From NCBI RefSeq assembly GCF_022921055.1, contig NZ_CP095061.1, positions 3,139,501 through 3,203,500 of the forward strand: a stretch of DNA of 64,000 nt, read 5' to 3'. The notes below the pieces were generated by a model, which worked only from the letters and a program-made list of their open reading frames with translations, did not search any database and was not told the DNA's origin. Positions 38,035 through 47,896 of the stretch are shown here, in pieces. The first letter of the stretch is position 1, and every line of letters begins with the position of its first letter. The position numbers and the translations under genes were made by a program. The DNA is from Hymenobacter volaticus. GTDB lineage: Bacteria; Bacteroidota; Bacteroidia; Cytophagales; Hymenobacteraceae.

Positions 38035-39425
38035 ATGGCCGCTACGCCCACCTCTTCCCTTCAACGCCTTCACCTGACTGCCGTTGGGGCAGCATCATGC
38101 ACAATCTGGCTTTGGCCCTGCACCGGCGCGGCGCCCATGTTACGGGCTCCGACGACGAGATATTTGAGCCGGCCAAAAGCCGTTTGCAGGCTGCTGGGCT
38201 GTTACCTGCCGCCGAAGGTTGGTTCCCCGAGAAAATAACAGCCGATCTGGACGCCGTAATTGTGGGGATGCATGCGCGGGCCGACAACCCGGAGCTGCTG
38301 CGGGCCCAGGAGCTGGGGCTGCGGGTATACTCGTTTCCTGAGTTCATCTACGAAGCTTCCAAAGACAAGCAGCGCGTAGTAATTGGGGGCTCGCACGGCA
38401 AAACCAGCATCACCTCCCTGATTCTGCACGTGTTGCGCTACCACAACCGCAAGTTCGACTACGCGGTGGGCGCCCAGCTGGAAGGGTTCGATTTGATGGT
38501 GCAACTCACTGAGGATGCGCCCATCATCATTATTGAGGGCGACGAGTACCTGTCGTCGCCCATCGACCGGCGGCCGAAGTTTCACCTCTACCAGCACCAC
38601 ATCGGCGTGATTTCGGGCATCAGCTGGGACCATATCAACGTGTTTCCAAGCGAGGAAATCTACCGGGAGCAGTTCAAGATTTTCGCCGAGATGACGCCCA
38701 AAGCCGGCACGCTCATCTATGACCAGGACGACGAGCAGGTGCAGTTGGTGACGGTACCCAGCAACCCCGACGTGGAGTACATCGGCTACGGCCCGCACGA
38801 GCACGTCATCAAGGACGGCAAAACGTTCTTGCTCAACAAGAAAGAAGAGAAGGTGCCCGTGCAGGTATTCGGCGAACATAACCTGCGCAACATTTCGGCG
38901 GCCAAAGAGGTCTGCAAGCAGCTAGGTATTAAAGGCAAGCCGTTTTACGAAGCCCTAGCCACGTTCAAAGGCGCGGCCCGTCGGCTAGAGTTGGTAGCCG
39001 AGGGCGACGATTCGGTGGTGTACAAAGATTTTGCTCACGCGCCTAGCAAGCTCAAAGCCACGGCTACAGCCTTCAAAAAGCAGTTTCCGAAGCGCCGCCT
39101 CGTGGCCTGCTTGGAGTTGCACACCTTCAGCAGCCTGAATCCAGCCTTCTTGCCCCAGTACGCCCACACCTTTGATGCGCCCGACGTGGCTGTGGTGTAT
39201 TTCAACCCGCACGTGCTGGAACACAAGCGCCTGCCACCGTTGGCACCCGAGCAAGTGGCCCAGGCATTCAACCGCCCCGATTTGCAGGTTTTCACCGACA
39301 GCAAACAGCTCGCGCACTACCTGCAAACCCAGAATTGGCACGACGCCAACTTGCTCATGATGTCGTCGGGCACGTTTGATGGGTTAGATTTGAAGCAGTT
39401 GGCCGCGGAAGTTGTTAGTGCTTAG
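38035..39425 (+). CDS. mpl: UDP-N-acetylmuramate:tripeptide ligase-like Mur ligase (Mpl) (frameshifted near 38087)
   Basis: About 463 residues after adding one G in the GGGG run at 38086-38089, which restores HLTAVGGSIMHNLALALHRR. Mur-ligase features: N-terminal Rossmann part with GAHVTGSDDEIFEPAKSRL, the ATP loop IGGSHGKTSITSLI, the central IIIIEGDEYLSSPIDRRPKF, SWDHINVFPS, and the C-terminal DFAHAPSKLKATATAFK. Mpl reattaches recycled murein tripeptide to UDP-MurNAc. Bacteroidota often annotate this protein as a peptidoglycan synthetase or Mur ligase paralogue. ATG 38035 opens the repaired frame. It is followed by an alpha/beta hydrolase on the same strand. Confidence 0.9.
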
Positions 39426-39503
39426 TAGTTGTGCTCGGAGGCTTCCATTTTTACTGATTGGAGCAGCCAAAACGCAACTTCTAGGCAGTAAGCACTACAT
39501 CTT

Positions 39504-40202
39504 ATGAAACAATCCTTGCTCTTGCTGCATGGCGCCTTGGGCTGTGAAGCACAGGTGAAGCCATTAGCCCGCGAGTTATCGGCGCATTACAACGTCCACA
39601 CTTTTTCGTTTAGCGGGCACGGCGGTCAGGCGCTACAGCAGGACAAGTTTTCGATGCAGAACTTTGCCACAGAAGTAAAGGAGTTTGTTCGGGAGCAGGG
39701 GTTGCCGTCGGTCCATGTTTTTGGCTATAGTATGGGCGGCTACGCCGCACTAGCGGCAGCAGCAGCCACGCCAGGTCTTATCCGTAGCATTACCACGCTC
39801 GGCACCAAGCTCGACTGGTCGCCGGCGACGGCGGCGCTGGAAACGCGCATGCTCGACCTTGACACCATGCGCGCCAAAGTGCCACAGTACGTAACTCAGC
39901 TAGAAAAGCAGCACGCTCCTACCCCCCTCCCCGACCTGCTAGCTGCTACCGCCACCATGATGCGCCGCCTTGGCACGGCGCCGTTGCTTACGCCTGCTAT
40001 TCTGGCCACGCTCGATGTCCCAGTGCAGGTGATGGTAGGCGAACTAGACAAAACCGCCGGCGTTGATGCTTCCCGCCATTTCACCGACCATATGACCCAC
40101 GCTACGTTTGAAATCCTGATGAACACGCCTCATCCATTGGAGCGCGTAAACCCGGATTTGCTGGTTAACCGCATTGCCCGTTTTATTGAAACGGCCGCGT
40201 AG
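39504..40202 (+). CDS. Alpha/beta hydrolase
   Basis: A 232-residue alpha/beta hydrolase. The nucleophile elbow is GYSMGGYAAL (Ser in GxSxG), the oxyanion-region LLLHGALGCEAQVKPL lies at the start, and a late histidine in LMNTPHPLERV fits the catalytic base. The likely acid is the Asp in VMVGELDKTAGVD. No signal peptide. Substrate cannot be assigned. It lies 78 bases after mpl and is followed by a terminator. Confidence 0.88.
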   Translation: MKQSLLLLHGALGCEAQVKPLARELSAHYNVHTFSFSGHGGQALQQDKFSMQNFATEVKEFVREQGLPSVHVFGYSMGGYAALAAAAATPGLIRSITTLGTKLDWSPATAALETRMLDLDTMRAKVPQYVTQLEKQHAPTPLPDLLAATATMMRRLGTAPLLTPAILATLDVPVQVMVGELDKTAGVDASRHFTDHMTHATFEILMNTPHPLERVNPDLLVNRIARFIETAA

Positions 40203-40241
40203 CGTAAACTCAACAGCGTAGCTGCCCTTGCTATGCATGAA

Positions 40242-40264
40242 AAAGCCCGCCAATGGCGGGCTTT
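40242..40264 (+). terminator. Terminator after the alpha/beta hydrolase gene
   Basis: Ten-base arms AAAGCCCGCC / GGCGGGCTTT with a 3-base loop, then CTTTATT. An A-tract on the left gives it some bidirectional character. Confidence 0.85.
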
Positions 40265-40388
40265 CTTTATTCCTTGGGTTCGGCTGGCTTAGGAAGATGC
40301 TCGGGCTTAGGGCGCCGTCGATCGGTGGCGAGCAGCAAGGCCAAGGCCGTGAAGGAGAGACGCATAATCCATTTTCGACTGAGCATAA

Positions 40389-40937
40389 CTAACGGGGAAA
40401 GAAGGTATTGCTGTCTACTATGCGTAAGTCGCAGCTACTACCACCCGAGTTTTCTTCGCAGGTGGTCCCTACAATATCGTTGTTTTCGAAGTTGAAAAAG
40501 CAAAACGTACAGCCTACACCCGAAATAATATAACGGGAAGCATTAGACCGTAGCAGCAGTTCCGAATCGGAAACCAGCGTGAGCGGAATGGCCATGCCGC
40601 GGAACATACCGTTGCGCAAGCCCAAGCCCACCAGAAAGTACGAAGCTGGGTCTTTGGGGCCACCTTGTACTTTGCGCACCATGGTTTTGTCGATGCTGGT
40701 ACCGTCGCCGAATTGACGAGTGAAAGCTTGGGCTAATTGCTCGCGGGGCACGAGGTATTTGATTAAGCCTTTTTCGCCTACTGTTGCCACAATTTTACTG
40801 CTCGGCTCCTGCTTACGACTTATATCACTCTTATCAGGCGACGTAAATTCCGGGATACCTTTCTTCGTGGTTTCGCAAGCTGGTAGCACAACAGTCAAGA
40901 GTACAGAAGCTAACAGCAAACGTAAAAGACGGGGCAT
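40389..40937 (-). CDS. Putative lipoprotein of unknown function
   Basis: About 182 residues with a lipoprotein signal: MPRLLRLLLASVLLTVVLPAC, lipidation at the Cys of the LPAC box, followed by ETTKKG. The mature part has no family I recognise. It contains five further cysteines near the C-terminus (GCTFCFFNF, GTTCEE, SSCDLR), which may form disulfides in the periplasm. An in-frame ATG four codons upstream (40949) is also possible. It starts 28-40 bases downstream of the M48 protease stop on the same strand and may be co-transcribed. Confidence 0.75.
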   Translation of the reverse strand: MPRLLRLLLASVLLTVVLPACETTKKGIPEFTSPDKSDISRKQEPSSKIVATVGEKGLIKYLVPREQLAQAFTRQFGDGTSIDKTMVRKVQGGPKDPASYFLVGLGLRNGMFRGMAIPLTLVSDSELLLRSNASRYIISGVGCTFCFFNFENNDIVGTTCEENSGGSSCDLRIVDSNTFFPR

Positions 40938-40976
40938 AGTACGTATCATGCCGGAAAGGTAATGGGTCGGTGCGAG

Positions 40977-41767
40977 TTAACGCTTATAGTACTTGCGAGC
41001 CTCCGGCAATTCTCGCTGAATGGCGGCCACGCGCGTGCCATTGGAGGGGTGAGTGGAAAGAAACTCCGGTGGTGAAGCACCTCCTTCGCGAGCATCCATG
41101 CGCTGCCAGAACTCCACCGCTTTGTCGGGTCATAGCCTGCCATTGCCATAAAAATCAGACCGAGGTGGTCGGCTTCCGACTCTTGGCTGCGGCCATACTT
41201 CAGCAGGCCGAGCTGCGAACCCGCCCCAACCACTTGCAAAAACACGTTCTGGCTTGCGGTAGGCGCCTGCCCCACGGCGGCCGATGCTAGATTGCCAATA
41301 CCTTGCGTGGCCATTTGCTGGCTCATTCGCTCGGTGCTGTGCTTGGCTACGGCGTGCGCAATTTCGTGGCCTAGTACCACGGCCAGTCCGGTTTCGTCTT
41401 GCGTGATGGGCAGGATGCCGCTGTATACGGCCACTTTGCCACCTGGCATACACCAAGCGTTTTCCTGCTTGTCATCTAGCAGGTTGTACTCCCAGGCGTA
41501 GCCTTCCAACTGAGCTTGTTGGTTTTGCTGCCGGAAATACGTTTCCACGGCCTGCTGGATACGTTGCCCCACGCGCTTGACCATGGCCGCCTGCGTGCCG
41601 CTGCTGATAACCTTGCTGGTAGCAAGTACTTTTTGATATTCTGTGGCCGCCATTGAGTTCATTTCAGCATCGGAAACAAGGCTGAGCTGACGGCGGCCGG
41701 TGATAGGAACAGTTGAACAGGCAGCGGCCATAAACAGGCAACTAGCCAAAGCTAATTTCTTAAGCAT
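40977..41767 (-). CDS. M48 family metallopeptidase lipoprotein (frameshifted near 41128)
   Basis: About 263 residues after adding one C in the run at 41127-41129, which restores the end DPDKAVEFWQRMDAREGGA through FLSTHPSNGTRVAAIQREL. N-terminal lipobox MAAAC (Cys17). The zinc site is LGHEIAHAVAKHSTER (HExxH at 134-138) with the distal glutamate in SQESEADHLG. It resembles the BepA/LoiP group of periplasmic proteases that handle outer-membrane protein quality control. The C-terminal HPSNGTRVAAI motif is typical of the family. The stop TAA is at 40977-40979 in the repaired frame. Confidence 0.92.
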
Positions 41768-42116
41768 AAGTGTGGTGGCGTTGAGAGAAACAGAACAGTT
41801 ACAAGGGAATACCGCATCAGTTAAGCTCGGCGGTAAACCGGCTGGGAAGCTGCTTTACTATACGTTCAAGCACCCAAAAAATGTTTGGTTATACCTCTGC
41901 TTCAACTTGGCATTCCGAGCACCTAATTGCCTTTCTGATTTTCGGGCCGCGAATTAACCGTTAATTTTGGCTGCCTAGATAAGTCGTTCTGCAACACGCA
42001 TTGGGGCATCTCACGCTTTGCTGCCTTTAGAAAACATTAGGGGCCGGGATGCTTGAAGTCCTTTGCAGAACGTTCTTGCCTCTGAGAATCCAGCTTTCCA
42101 AGATCCCAACTGCTAC
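41768..42116. other. Divergent intergenic region
   Basis: A 349-base stretch between the M48 gene (leftward) and the FAH-family gene (rightward). No coding potential, repeat or RNA gene is recognised. Promoters for both genes must lie here. Confidence 0.45.
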
Positions 42117-42731
42117 ATGAAAATCCTCTGCATCGGCCGCAACTACGCCGACCATATCACGGAGCTACAGAACGAAACGCCCGACGCGCCCGTCATTTTC
42201 GCCAAGCCCGACACGGCCCTACTCCAGCGTAATCAACCCTTCTTCTACCCCGATTTTTCGCAGGACATTCACCACGAAATCGAGTTGGTGCTGCGGGTGT
42301 GCAAGAACGGCAAGAACATCGACGAGAAGTTCGCGCACACTTACTACGACGCCATTGGCCTAGGCATTGACTTTACGGCCCGCGACCTGCAAAGCAAGCT
42401 AAAGAGCAAAGGCTTGCCCTGGGAACTGGCCAAAGGCTTCGACGGCTCAGCCCCGCTCGGCGAAACCTTCAAACCCGTGAGTGACTTCCCGAACCCGAAA
42501 GACATCAACTTTCGGCTGGAAGTGAACGGCGAAGTACGGCAGCAAGGCAACTCAGGCCTGATGCTGCACCCCTTCGACGCCATTATCAGCTACATCTCCA
42601 AGTTCATCACCCTGAAAATGGGCGACCTTATTTTTACAGGCACCCCAAGTGGCGTAGGTCCGGTGAAAATCGGCGACCAGCTGACTGGCTACATCGGCGA
42701 CGAAAAAATGCTGGAATTGGCCGTGAAATAA
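42117..42731 (+). CDS. Fumarylacetoacetate hydrolase (FAH) family protein
   Basis: A 204-residue FAH-domain enzyme. It opens MKILCIGRNYADHITELQNE; metal-binding acidic residues are in DIHHEIELVLRVCKNGKNID, and the family end motif is LIFTGTPSGVGPVKIGDQLT. The catalytic-lid region is shortened, as in the YcgM-type acylpyruvase/oxaloacetate decarboxylase subgroup. It likely cleaves or decarboxylates small beta-diketo acids using Mg2+. ATG 42117 is chosen because it begins the conserved strand; an upstream in-frame start lacks family residues. Confidence 0.9.
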   Translation: MKILCIGRNYADHITELQNETPDAPVIFAKPDTALLQRNQPFFYPDFSQDIHHEIELVLRVCKNGKNIDEKFAHTYYDAIGLGIDFTARDLQSKLKSKGLPWELAKGFDGSAPLGETFKPVSDFPNPKDINFRLEVNGEVRQQGNSGLMLHPFDAIISYISKFITLKMGDLIFTGTPSGVGPVKIGDQLTGYIGDEKMLELAVK

Positions 42732-42959
42732 GTGGTTGGTTTCAATCAACTGATTTCGTTGCGCTGATTTGGGGGGTGGTAGCTGCTGGTCGGTGGCCTT
42801 CAGCTGGCTCTGCCTGCGGCTTGGCGTTGGGTACAGTTTTCGGCCAGCTAGTTTGAGGCTTTTTGCCTTCCGCCAACCTATTGATTGAATAACTCCGTCA
42901 GCGGGACGCCGTAATCGGCGTTTGCTACCGTGTTTTTGTACTTGCTGATTGATTTGCGA

Positions 42960-44968
42960 ATGCCCGATAAGTTGATTGTCCCGCCGCGGCGGTTGTTGAG
43001 TTTCTCGTTTCTCCCTCTGTTCCTGCTGTTTTTAGGGCTCCAGCCGGCTTCCTGCGGTGGTCAGGAACCCGATTCCCTGGCTCCAGTTGTTACCCCTGAA
43101 ACTCCGGCCGGTCCACGGCCAACAGTGCCCAACGGATACTTTTTGTTTCCCATCAAGCCGGGCAAAACCAACTTCCTGGCCGCTAGCATGGGCGAACTAC
43201 GCCCCAACCACTTCCACGGGGGCCTCGACATCAAGACCGACGGCCGCGTGGACTTGCCCGTGTATGCCGCCGCCGATGGCTACATCTCGCGGCTCAAGCA
43301 AAGCAGCTTTGGTTATGGCAACGTGCTCTACATCACCCACCCCAACGGGCTGACCACGGTGTATGGCCACCTCAACCACTTTCTAGGCGCCACGGCCGCC
43401 GAATTGTTGCAGCGCCAATACGAGAAACAGAGCTACGAGCTAGAGCTATTCTTCAAGCCCGACCAGTTTCCGGTGAAGCGCGGCGAAGTAGTGGCCTTGT
43501 CGGGCAATACAGGCGGCTCGGCCGGCCCGCACCTACACTGGGAAGTGCGCAACGCGCAAGACCACCAACTAAATCCGCTGCAATGGGGTGGCTTCACGGA
43601 AATCCAAGACCACGTAGCGCCCATGCTTCAAGCTTTTGCCGTGGAGGCGTTGGGCATTGAAGCGCGCGTGCAGGGAGTATTTGGCAAGTCGGTGTTTGTG
43701 CCCAAAACGCCGCCCTTGCCCAATGGTGGGGGTTACGTATGGGCCGACACTATTTCCGCATTCGGTTCGGTTGGCCTTCTGGTGCAAGGCTTCGACCGGT
43801 TTGATGGGGTGTGGAACAAAAACGGGTTGCAACGAGTGGAAATCCGGATTAACGGCCAGCCCTTTTACCGCCACGTGGTGGACGATGTGCCTTTTCCGGA
43901 CGGCACCCGCCAAGTAAACCAGCACATGGACTATGAGTGGCGCTTCCTACAGGGCCGTCAATTAGAGAAGCTGTTCGTCGACGATGGCAACGACCTGACG
44001 ATGTACACCACCGGCCCGAGAAAGGCCGCCTGCGCGTGGAGGACGGGAAAGTATACGCCGTGGAAATCTTGCTGGCCGACTCGTATGGCAATACTACTCC
44101 GCTGCGTTTTGTGTTGCGGGGCCAACAGCCGGTGTACTACAAGACTCGCTCTACGCTGGTAAAAAGACCGGCCCTACGCTACGACATCAGCCGCAACCTG
44201 CTGGTGGCCGTAGCCGCCGACCCCGATACGGCCGCCTCCAGTGGGCCGCTCACACTCTTCAAAGGCAACCGGCGCCTCACGCTGCGCCCGAGCTATACGG
44301 TGCTCAGCCAAAACACCTACCTCTACGACCTGCGCGCCGGCCTCCCCGACTCGATGCAGTTCGGCAGCATCACCAAGCGCTTCGACCGGCAGGCCCTCAT
44401 CCCCTCCGGCCGCGACTTCGCCTTCACTACAGGCAATTTGCAGCTCGGCTTCGGGCCCCAAACGCTGTTTGACACGCTCTTTGTGCAAACCAGCTACAAG
44501 GCCGGCGTTTGGACGGTGCAGCAGCCCCGTACGCCACTCTACCGCACTCTTAGTCTCACGCTAAGACCCGAAACCGAAGTACTAGACAAAACGCGAACGG
44601 CCATTTATAGTGTTACAGCCAAAGGCGGGCGGGCGTATGTTGGCGGCAAGTGGGAGGGCAATTCTATTTCCGCGCCTATCAAAGCCTTCGGCCAGTTCAA
44701 GTTGCTTACCGACACCATTCCGCCCTCGGCCCGCTTGCTGCGCAAAGGTCCCGCTGGCGTGGTTTTCAAAGTCGGCGACGACCTTTCGGGCTTGGCGTCC
44801 TACAAACTGGAAGTGAACGGGCAGTTCCACTTGCTTCGGTTCGAGCACAAGAATGCCACCCTGTTCTCGGAGAATTCCGACAAGCTCGGTCCTTCCCTGC
44901 ACGGCCCCGCCACCCTCTACCTCCGCGACCAAGCCGGCAATGAGCAGGCCGTACACGTGGTGCTGTAA
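42960..44968 (+). CDS. M23 family metallopeptidase, secreted (frameshifted near 44016)
   Basis: About 669 residues after adding one C in the run at 44015-44017, which restores TTGPEKGRLRVEDGKVYAVE. A hydrophobic signal (LSFSFLPLFLLFLGLQPASC) could be a lipoprotein signal, although the box PASC is not ideal. The LytM/M23 domain is near the front: HFHGGLDIKTDGRVDLPVYA, YGNVLYITHPNGLTTVYGHL and GPHLHWEVRN give all zinc ligands. The remaining 400 residues are beta-rich repeats of unknown fold. It likely cuts or binds peptidoglycan peptides in the periplasm. Start ATG 42960 chosen over a GTG at 42930. Confidence 0.9.
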
Positions 44969-45053
44969 CCCCACCCCGTCCCCTCCCAGAGGAGTGTCAG
45001 ACGCAAGATGTGGCAGAACGCACCCCTCTCCCGGAGGGACGGGGACGGGGTTA
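44967..45053. repeat. Long imperfect GC-rich palindrome between convergent genes
   Basis: Left arm AACCCCACCCCGTCCCCTCC, right arm GGAGGGACGGGGACGGGGTT, with GAGGAGTG / CACCCCTC inside and a 35-base centre. It spans the stop of the M23 gene and the stop of clpP. It can act as a terminator for both strands and resembles the smaller CCCCTCCTC hairpin at 6919. Confidence 0.7.
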
Positions 45054-45749
45054 CTCCTTCCGTTCCAGCACTTCGTCAAGTAGGCCGTACTCTTTGGCTT
45101 CGTCGGCGCGCATCCAGTAGTCCCGGTCCGAGTCGTCGTGAATTTGCTGGTAGGTTTTGCCGGTGCGTTCGGCGTAGATGCTGTAGAGCTCTTGACGCAG
45201 CTTCACCACCTCGCGAGCCGTAATTTCGATGTCGGCCGACGGGCCCTGCACACCACCCGAGGGCTGGTGAATCATGACGCGGGCGTGCGGCAAGGCGGAA
45301 CGTTTGCCAATGGCACCACCGCACAGCAGAAAGGCGCCCATGCTGGCAGCCAGCCCGGTGCAAATAGTAGCCACATCAGGCACAACGTACTGCATGGTGT
45401 CATAGATACCCAACCCGGCGTACACGGAGCCCCCGGGCGAGTTGATGTAGAGCAGAATATCTTTCTTGGCGTCCACCGACTCTAGAAATAGCAGCTGCGC
45501 GGTGATGATGTTGGCAATGTTGTCGTCGACGGCCGTGCCGAGGAATACAATTCGGTCCATAATCAGCCGCGAAAACACGTCGATTTCCGCGAAACGAGTG
45601 GGCCGCTCCTCGATAACGGACCGGGTCATGTTGGTGACGAACGTGCGCTCTTGGCCTTCGATATGGCTTACATATCGGTCAATGCTCAGGCCAGGCAGGC
45701 CCTGCCCTTGCACGGCAAATTTTCGGAATTCTTGTTTGCTTGACAGCAT
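45051..45749 (-). CDS. clpP: ATP-dependent Clp protease proteolytic subunit
   Basis: A 232-residue ClpP with catalytic Ser136 (GLAASMGAF), His161 (VMIHQPSGG) and Asp210 (SDRDYWM). Other family motifs are [20 protein letters not shown] and [15 protein letters not shown]. It forms the tetradecameric serine protease that degrades substrates unfolded by ClpX or ClpA. The N-terminus is about 25 residues longer than that of the mature E. coli form, as usual for Bacteroidota. The gene stands alone; clpX is not in the window. Confidence 0.97.
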   Translation of the reverse strand: MLSSKQEFRKFAVQGQGLPGLSIDRYVSHIEGQERTFVTNMTRSVIEERPTRFAEIDVFSRLIMDRIVFLGTAVDDNIANIITAQLLFLESVDAKKDILLYINSPGGSVYAGLGIYDTMQYVVPDVATICTGLAASMGAFLLCGGAIGKRSALPHARVMIHQPSGGVQGPSADIEITAREVVKLRQELYSIYAERTGKTYQQIHDDSDRDYWMRADEAKEYGLLDEVLERKE

Positions 45750-45836
45750 GAGAAAGGGAAATAATGGGCATGCCCGTGCCCTTCGGCTCGAAAGCTTAGC
45801 ACTCAGGATAACCCTGATGAAGTAGAAAAGAAAGGT

Positions 45837-46139
45837 TTAGTGGTTGCGGGGGAACCGCCACCAGCCGTTGCGAATAGCCCGCAGGCCCGCTGTGGCCAAC
45901 TGGCTCCAACGGCCAGGGCGCGGCCCGTAAAGCCGCTCATGAATTGCTTCTAGTTCACGCCGCAACTGGCGCTGACCGGCCACATACAGCCCCTGGTACA
46001 CGCGCCGTTGCGCCTCGGTATCGGCTTCCAGGTCGGCGTCGAGTAGTTGCTGTAAGGCCCACTCTTCGGCTTGGCCCGGTTGCGGGTCACCTAGCAGATG
46101 CTGCTCGATTTGTTGCAGGCGTTTCAGCTCCGGGCGCAT
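45837..46139 (-). CDS. Small protein paired with the ECF sigma factor
   Basis: A 100-residue protein, highly charged and helical, beginning MRPELKRLQQIEQHLLGDPQ with two Glu/Gln/Leu-rich helices (AEEWALQQLLDADLEADTEA, QRRVYQGLYVAGQRQLRREL) and ending GWWRFPRNH. It starts 4 bases after the sigma-factor stop. No membrane segment or zinc-binding anti-sigma motif is present. The position suggests a regulator or anti-sigma-like partner, but the function is unknown. Confidence 0.7.
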   Translation of the reverse strand: MRPELKRLQQIEQHLLGDPQPGQAEEWALQQLLDADLEADTEAQRRVYQGLYVAGQRQLRRELEAIHERLYGPRPGRWSQLATAGLRAIRNGWWRFPRNH

Positions 46140-46143
46140 GAGG

Positions 46144-46740
46144 TTAGTGGCTGAAGGTTTCGACTAACACGTTGCGCACCGAGTTGCGCAGGCGCTCCAA
46201 GCACTTGAATTTTTGCACCGTAGCAGAGCGCACATTGCGGTACTGGTGGGTGCTAGCAATTTGCTCTAAGGGCTGCTGGAAATAGTAGAAGGACAGCAAA
46301 ATGCTCTTGCACTTCTCCCCTAGCCGTTCCACGTACTCCAGTACTGATACTTCCTCGGCGGTGGCTCCCGCCTCGGCTGGTTCTCTTTGGTCGGGTACTT
46401 GCAGGTGCTCCTCGTTGAGGTCGGCGAGGTTGCAGCGCTGCCGACGGTCTACCTCCCGGCGCCAGATGTTGCGCGCCACCGCCACTAGGTAAGTACTGGC
46501 CGAGGCAGTGAGTTCCAGGGTGCCTGCCACGGCTTTTTCGTAAAACACAATCAGGGCATCGTGAAATACATCCTTGGCATCTTGCGCCGTGCCGCCGTGC
46601 TGCAACACATAGTGCCGCACCATGGGGAAAGTGTGCTGGTAGAGTTGCGTGAGCGTCTGTTCGCGGTTAGTTTGCAGCGCGTGCCGGAGCTGCGCGGCAG
46701 ACTGCGTTGGCGAGAGTGGCGGAAGGTTTAGTGTTTTCAT
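46144..46740 (-). CDS. ECF-type RNA polymerase sigma factor
   Basis: A 198-residue extracytoplasmic-function sigma factor. Region 2 is recognisable (LYQHTFPMVRHYVLQHGGTA, QDAKDVFHDALIVFYEK, TYLVAVARNIWRREVDRR), and region 4 contains GEKCKSILLSFYYFQQPLEQ followed by RNVRSATVQKFKCLERLRN. It directs polymerase to a small regulon, probably for an envelope or stress response. A 100-residue partner follows after 4 bases. The gene is divergent from the lipocalin gene across a 407-base AT-richer gap. Confidence 0.92.
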   Translation of the reverse strand: MKTLNLPPLSPTQSAAQLRHALQTNREQTLTQLYQHTFPMVRHYVLQHGGTAQDAKDVFHDALIVFYEKAVAGTLELTASASTYLVAVARNIWRREVDRRQRCNLADLNEEHLQVPDQREPAEAGATAEEVSVLEYVERLGEKCKSILLSFYYFQQPLEQIASTHQYRNVRSATVQKFKCLERLRNSVRNVLVETFSH

Positions 46741-47147
46741 CGGAGTGCGAAGTCTACTAGTTAATCTGCCTTTCTCTCAACTATCACCCTTACTTGAAAG
46801 ATAAAATAAAGAATGTCGTTGCGTGTGTTGGCGAGGGCGCCTCATCTTCCCCCTTCTTACTGGATGGAATCAGCTTTAAAGTCTAAAGCGAATTAGAAAA
46901 CTAGTTCCTTTCCTTTAGAAGGGTTACGGGTGGCTGACCACGTATTGAACAACAAACTAACTTCTAGTTTCAATCTAGCTGACCATTACTCAACCTTAAA
47001 AAGAGCAGTTCTTGACACGCTACTTTTCTAGCTTTAAATACAACTTTCCTTTCCTTCGGCCAGACAATGCGGAAACCAAGGATTCCCATTTACACATCTC
47101 ACCGTTAAGCTAGCGCGTACAGCAAGCGTACCTTTCAATTTGCCATC
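46741..47147. other. Divergent intergenic region between sigma factor and lipocalin
   Basis: A 407-base AT-richer stretch without coding potential. Both flanking genes must be transcribed out of it. No tRNA, repeat or clear consensus promoter is recognised. Confidence 0.45.
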
Positions 47148-47723
47148 ATGACCAAACTAAATAAAGTCCGCCAGCCTGTTCTAGTTGCTACCGCAGTGGC
47201 CGCAGTAGCCACAGGAGTAGCCGCCTACGGCTACGTGCGCCGCAAATTGTATCCACCGCTGCCCACAGTACCGCACGTGAATCTGCATAAGTACAGCGGC
47301 TTGTGGTATGAGGTGGCCCGGCTGCCCACTCGCTTCGAGAAAGGCTGCCAACACGTTACGGCCGAATACAAAGTGCGCCCCGACGGCAAAGTAGACGTGC
47401 TCAATACTTGCCATAAGGAAGGGCTCAATGGCCCCGTTGAAACCGCGAAAGGCATTGCCCGCACCACGGACGCTACGTACTCCAAGCTGAAAGTCAGCTT
47501 CTTCTGGCCCTTCGAGGGCGACTACTGGATTCTGGACCTCGACTACGCCGACTATCAATATGCCTTGGTTGGTACGCCTAGCCGCGAAAACTTGTGGATC
47601 CTAAGCCGGACGCCGCACCTAGAGCGCAGCCGCCGCGACCACCTCATCGGCAAGGCCCGTGAACTAGGTTTCCCGGTAGAGAAGATACTGTTCACGCCAC
47701 AACCCATGGCCGAAAAGCCATAG
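47148..47723 (+). CDS. Lipocalin family protein (Blc-like)
   Basis: A 191-residue bacterial lipocalin. An N-terminal hydrophobic segment (VLVATAVAAVATGVAAYGYV) followed by RRK anchors or exports it; there is no lipobox Cys, unlike E. coli Blc. The lipocalin signature YSGLWYEVARLPTRFEKGC is at about 45-63, with the later strands VTAEYKVRPDGKVDVLN, GDYWILDLDYADYQYALVGT and NLWILSRTPHL. It probably binds lipids or other hydrophobic molecules at the envelope under stress. The divergent ECF sigma factor may control it, but this is conjecture. Confidence 0.92.
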   Translation: MTKLNKVRQPVLVATAVAAVATGVAAYGYVRRKLYPPLPTVPHVNLHKYSGLWYEVARLPTRFEKGCQHVTAEYKVRPDGKVDVLNTCHKEGLNGPVETAKGIARTTDATYSKLKVSFFWPFEGDYWILDLDYADYQYALVGTPSRENLWILSRTPHLERSRRDHLIGKARELGFPVEKILFTPQPMAEKP

Positions 47724-47852
47724 AACACGCGCGGCAGTCTTAGCCAAGCCGGCTAGGGCTGCCCCGAGTTCAGTACCGGCCGCAAACAGATGTGCAACTG
47801 GCTGTAGCGGTTAGCTGGCCGATTTTGTTGACCTCGACTGTTGCCTATCCCC

Positions 47853-47880
47853 TTGTGTTTCCGCGCTACTGCTACATTTG
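47853..47880 (+). promoter_or_regulatory. Candidate promoter of bcp
   Basis: TACATTTG at 47873-47880 fits TAnnTTTG; TTG at 47853-47855 lies 17 bases upstream. The bcp ATG follows 17 bases after the box. A second TACATTTG (48399-48406) lies before the transketolase start. Confidence 0.4.
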
Positions 47881-47896
47881 CCGAAACACTTGCTCT

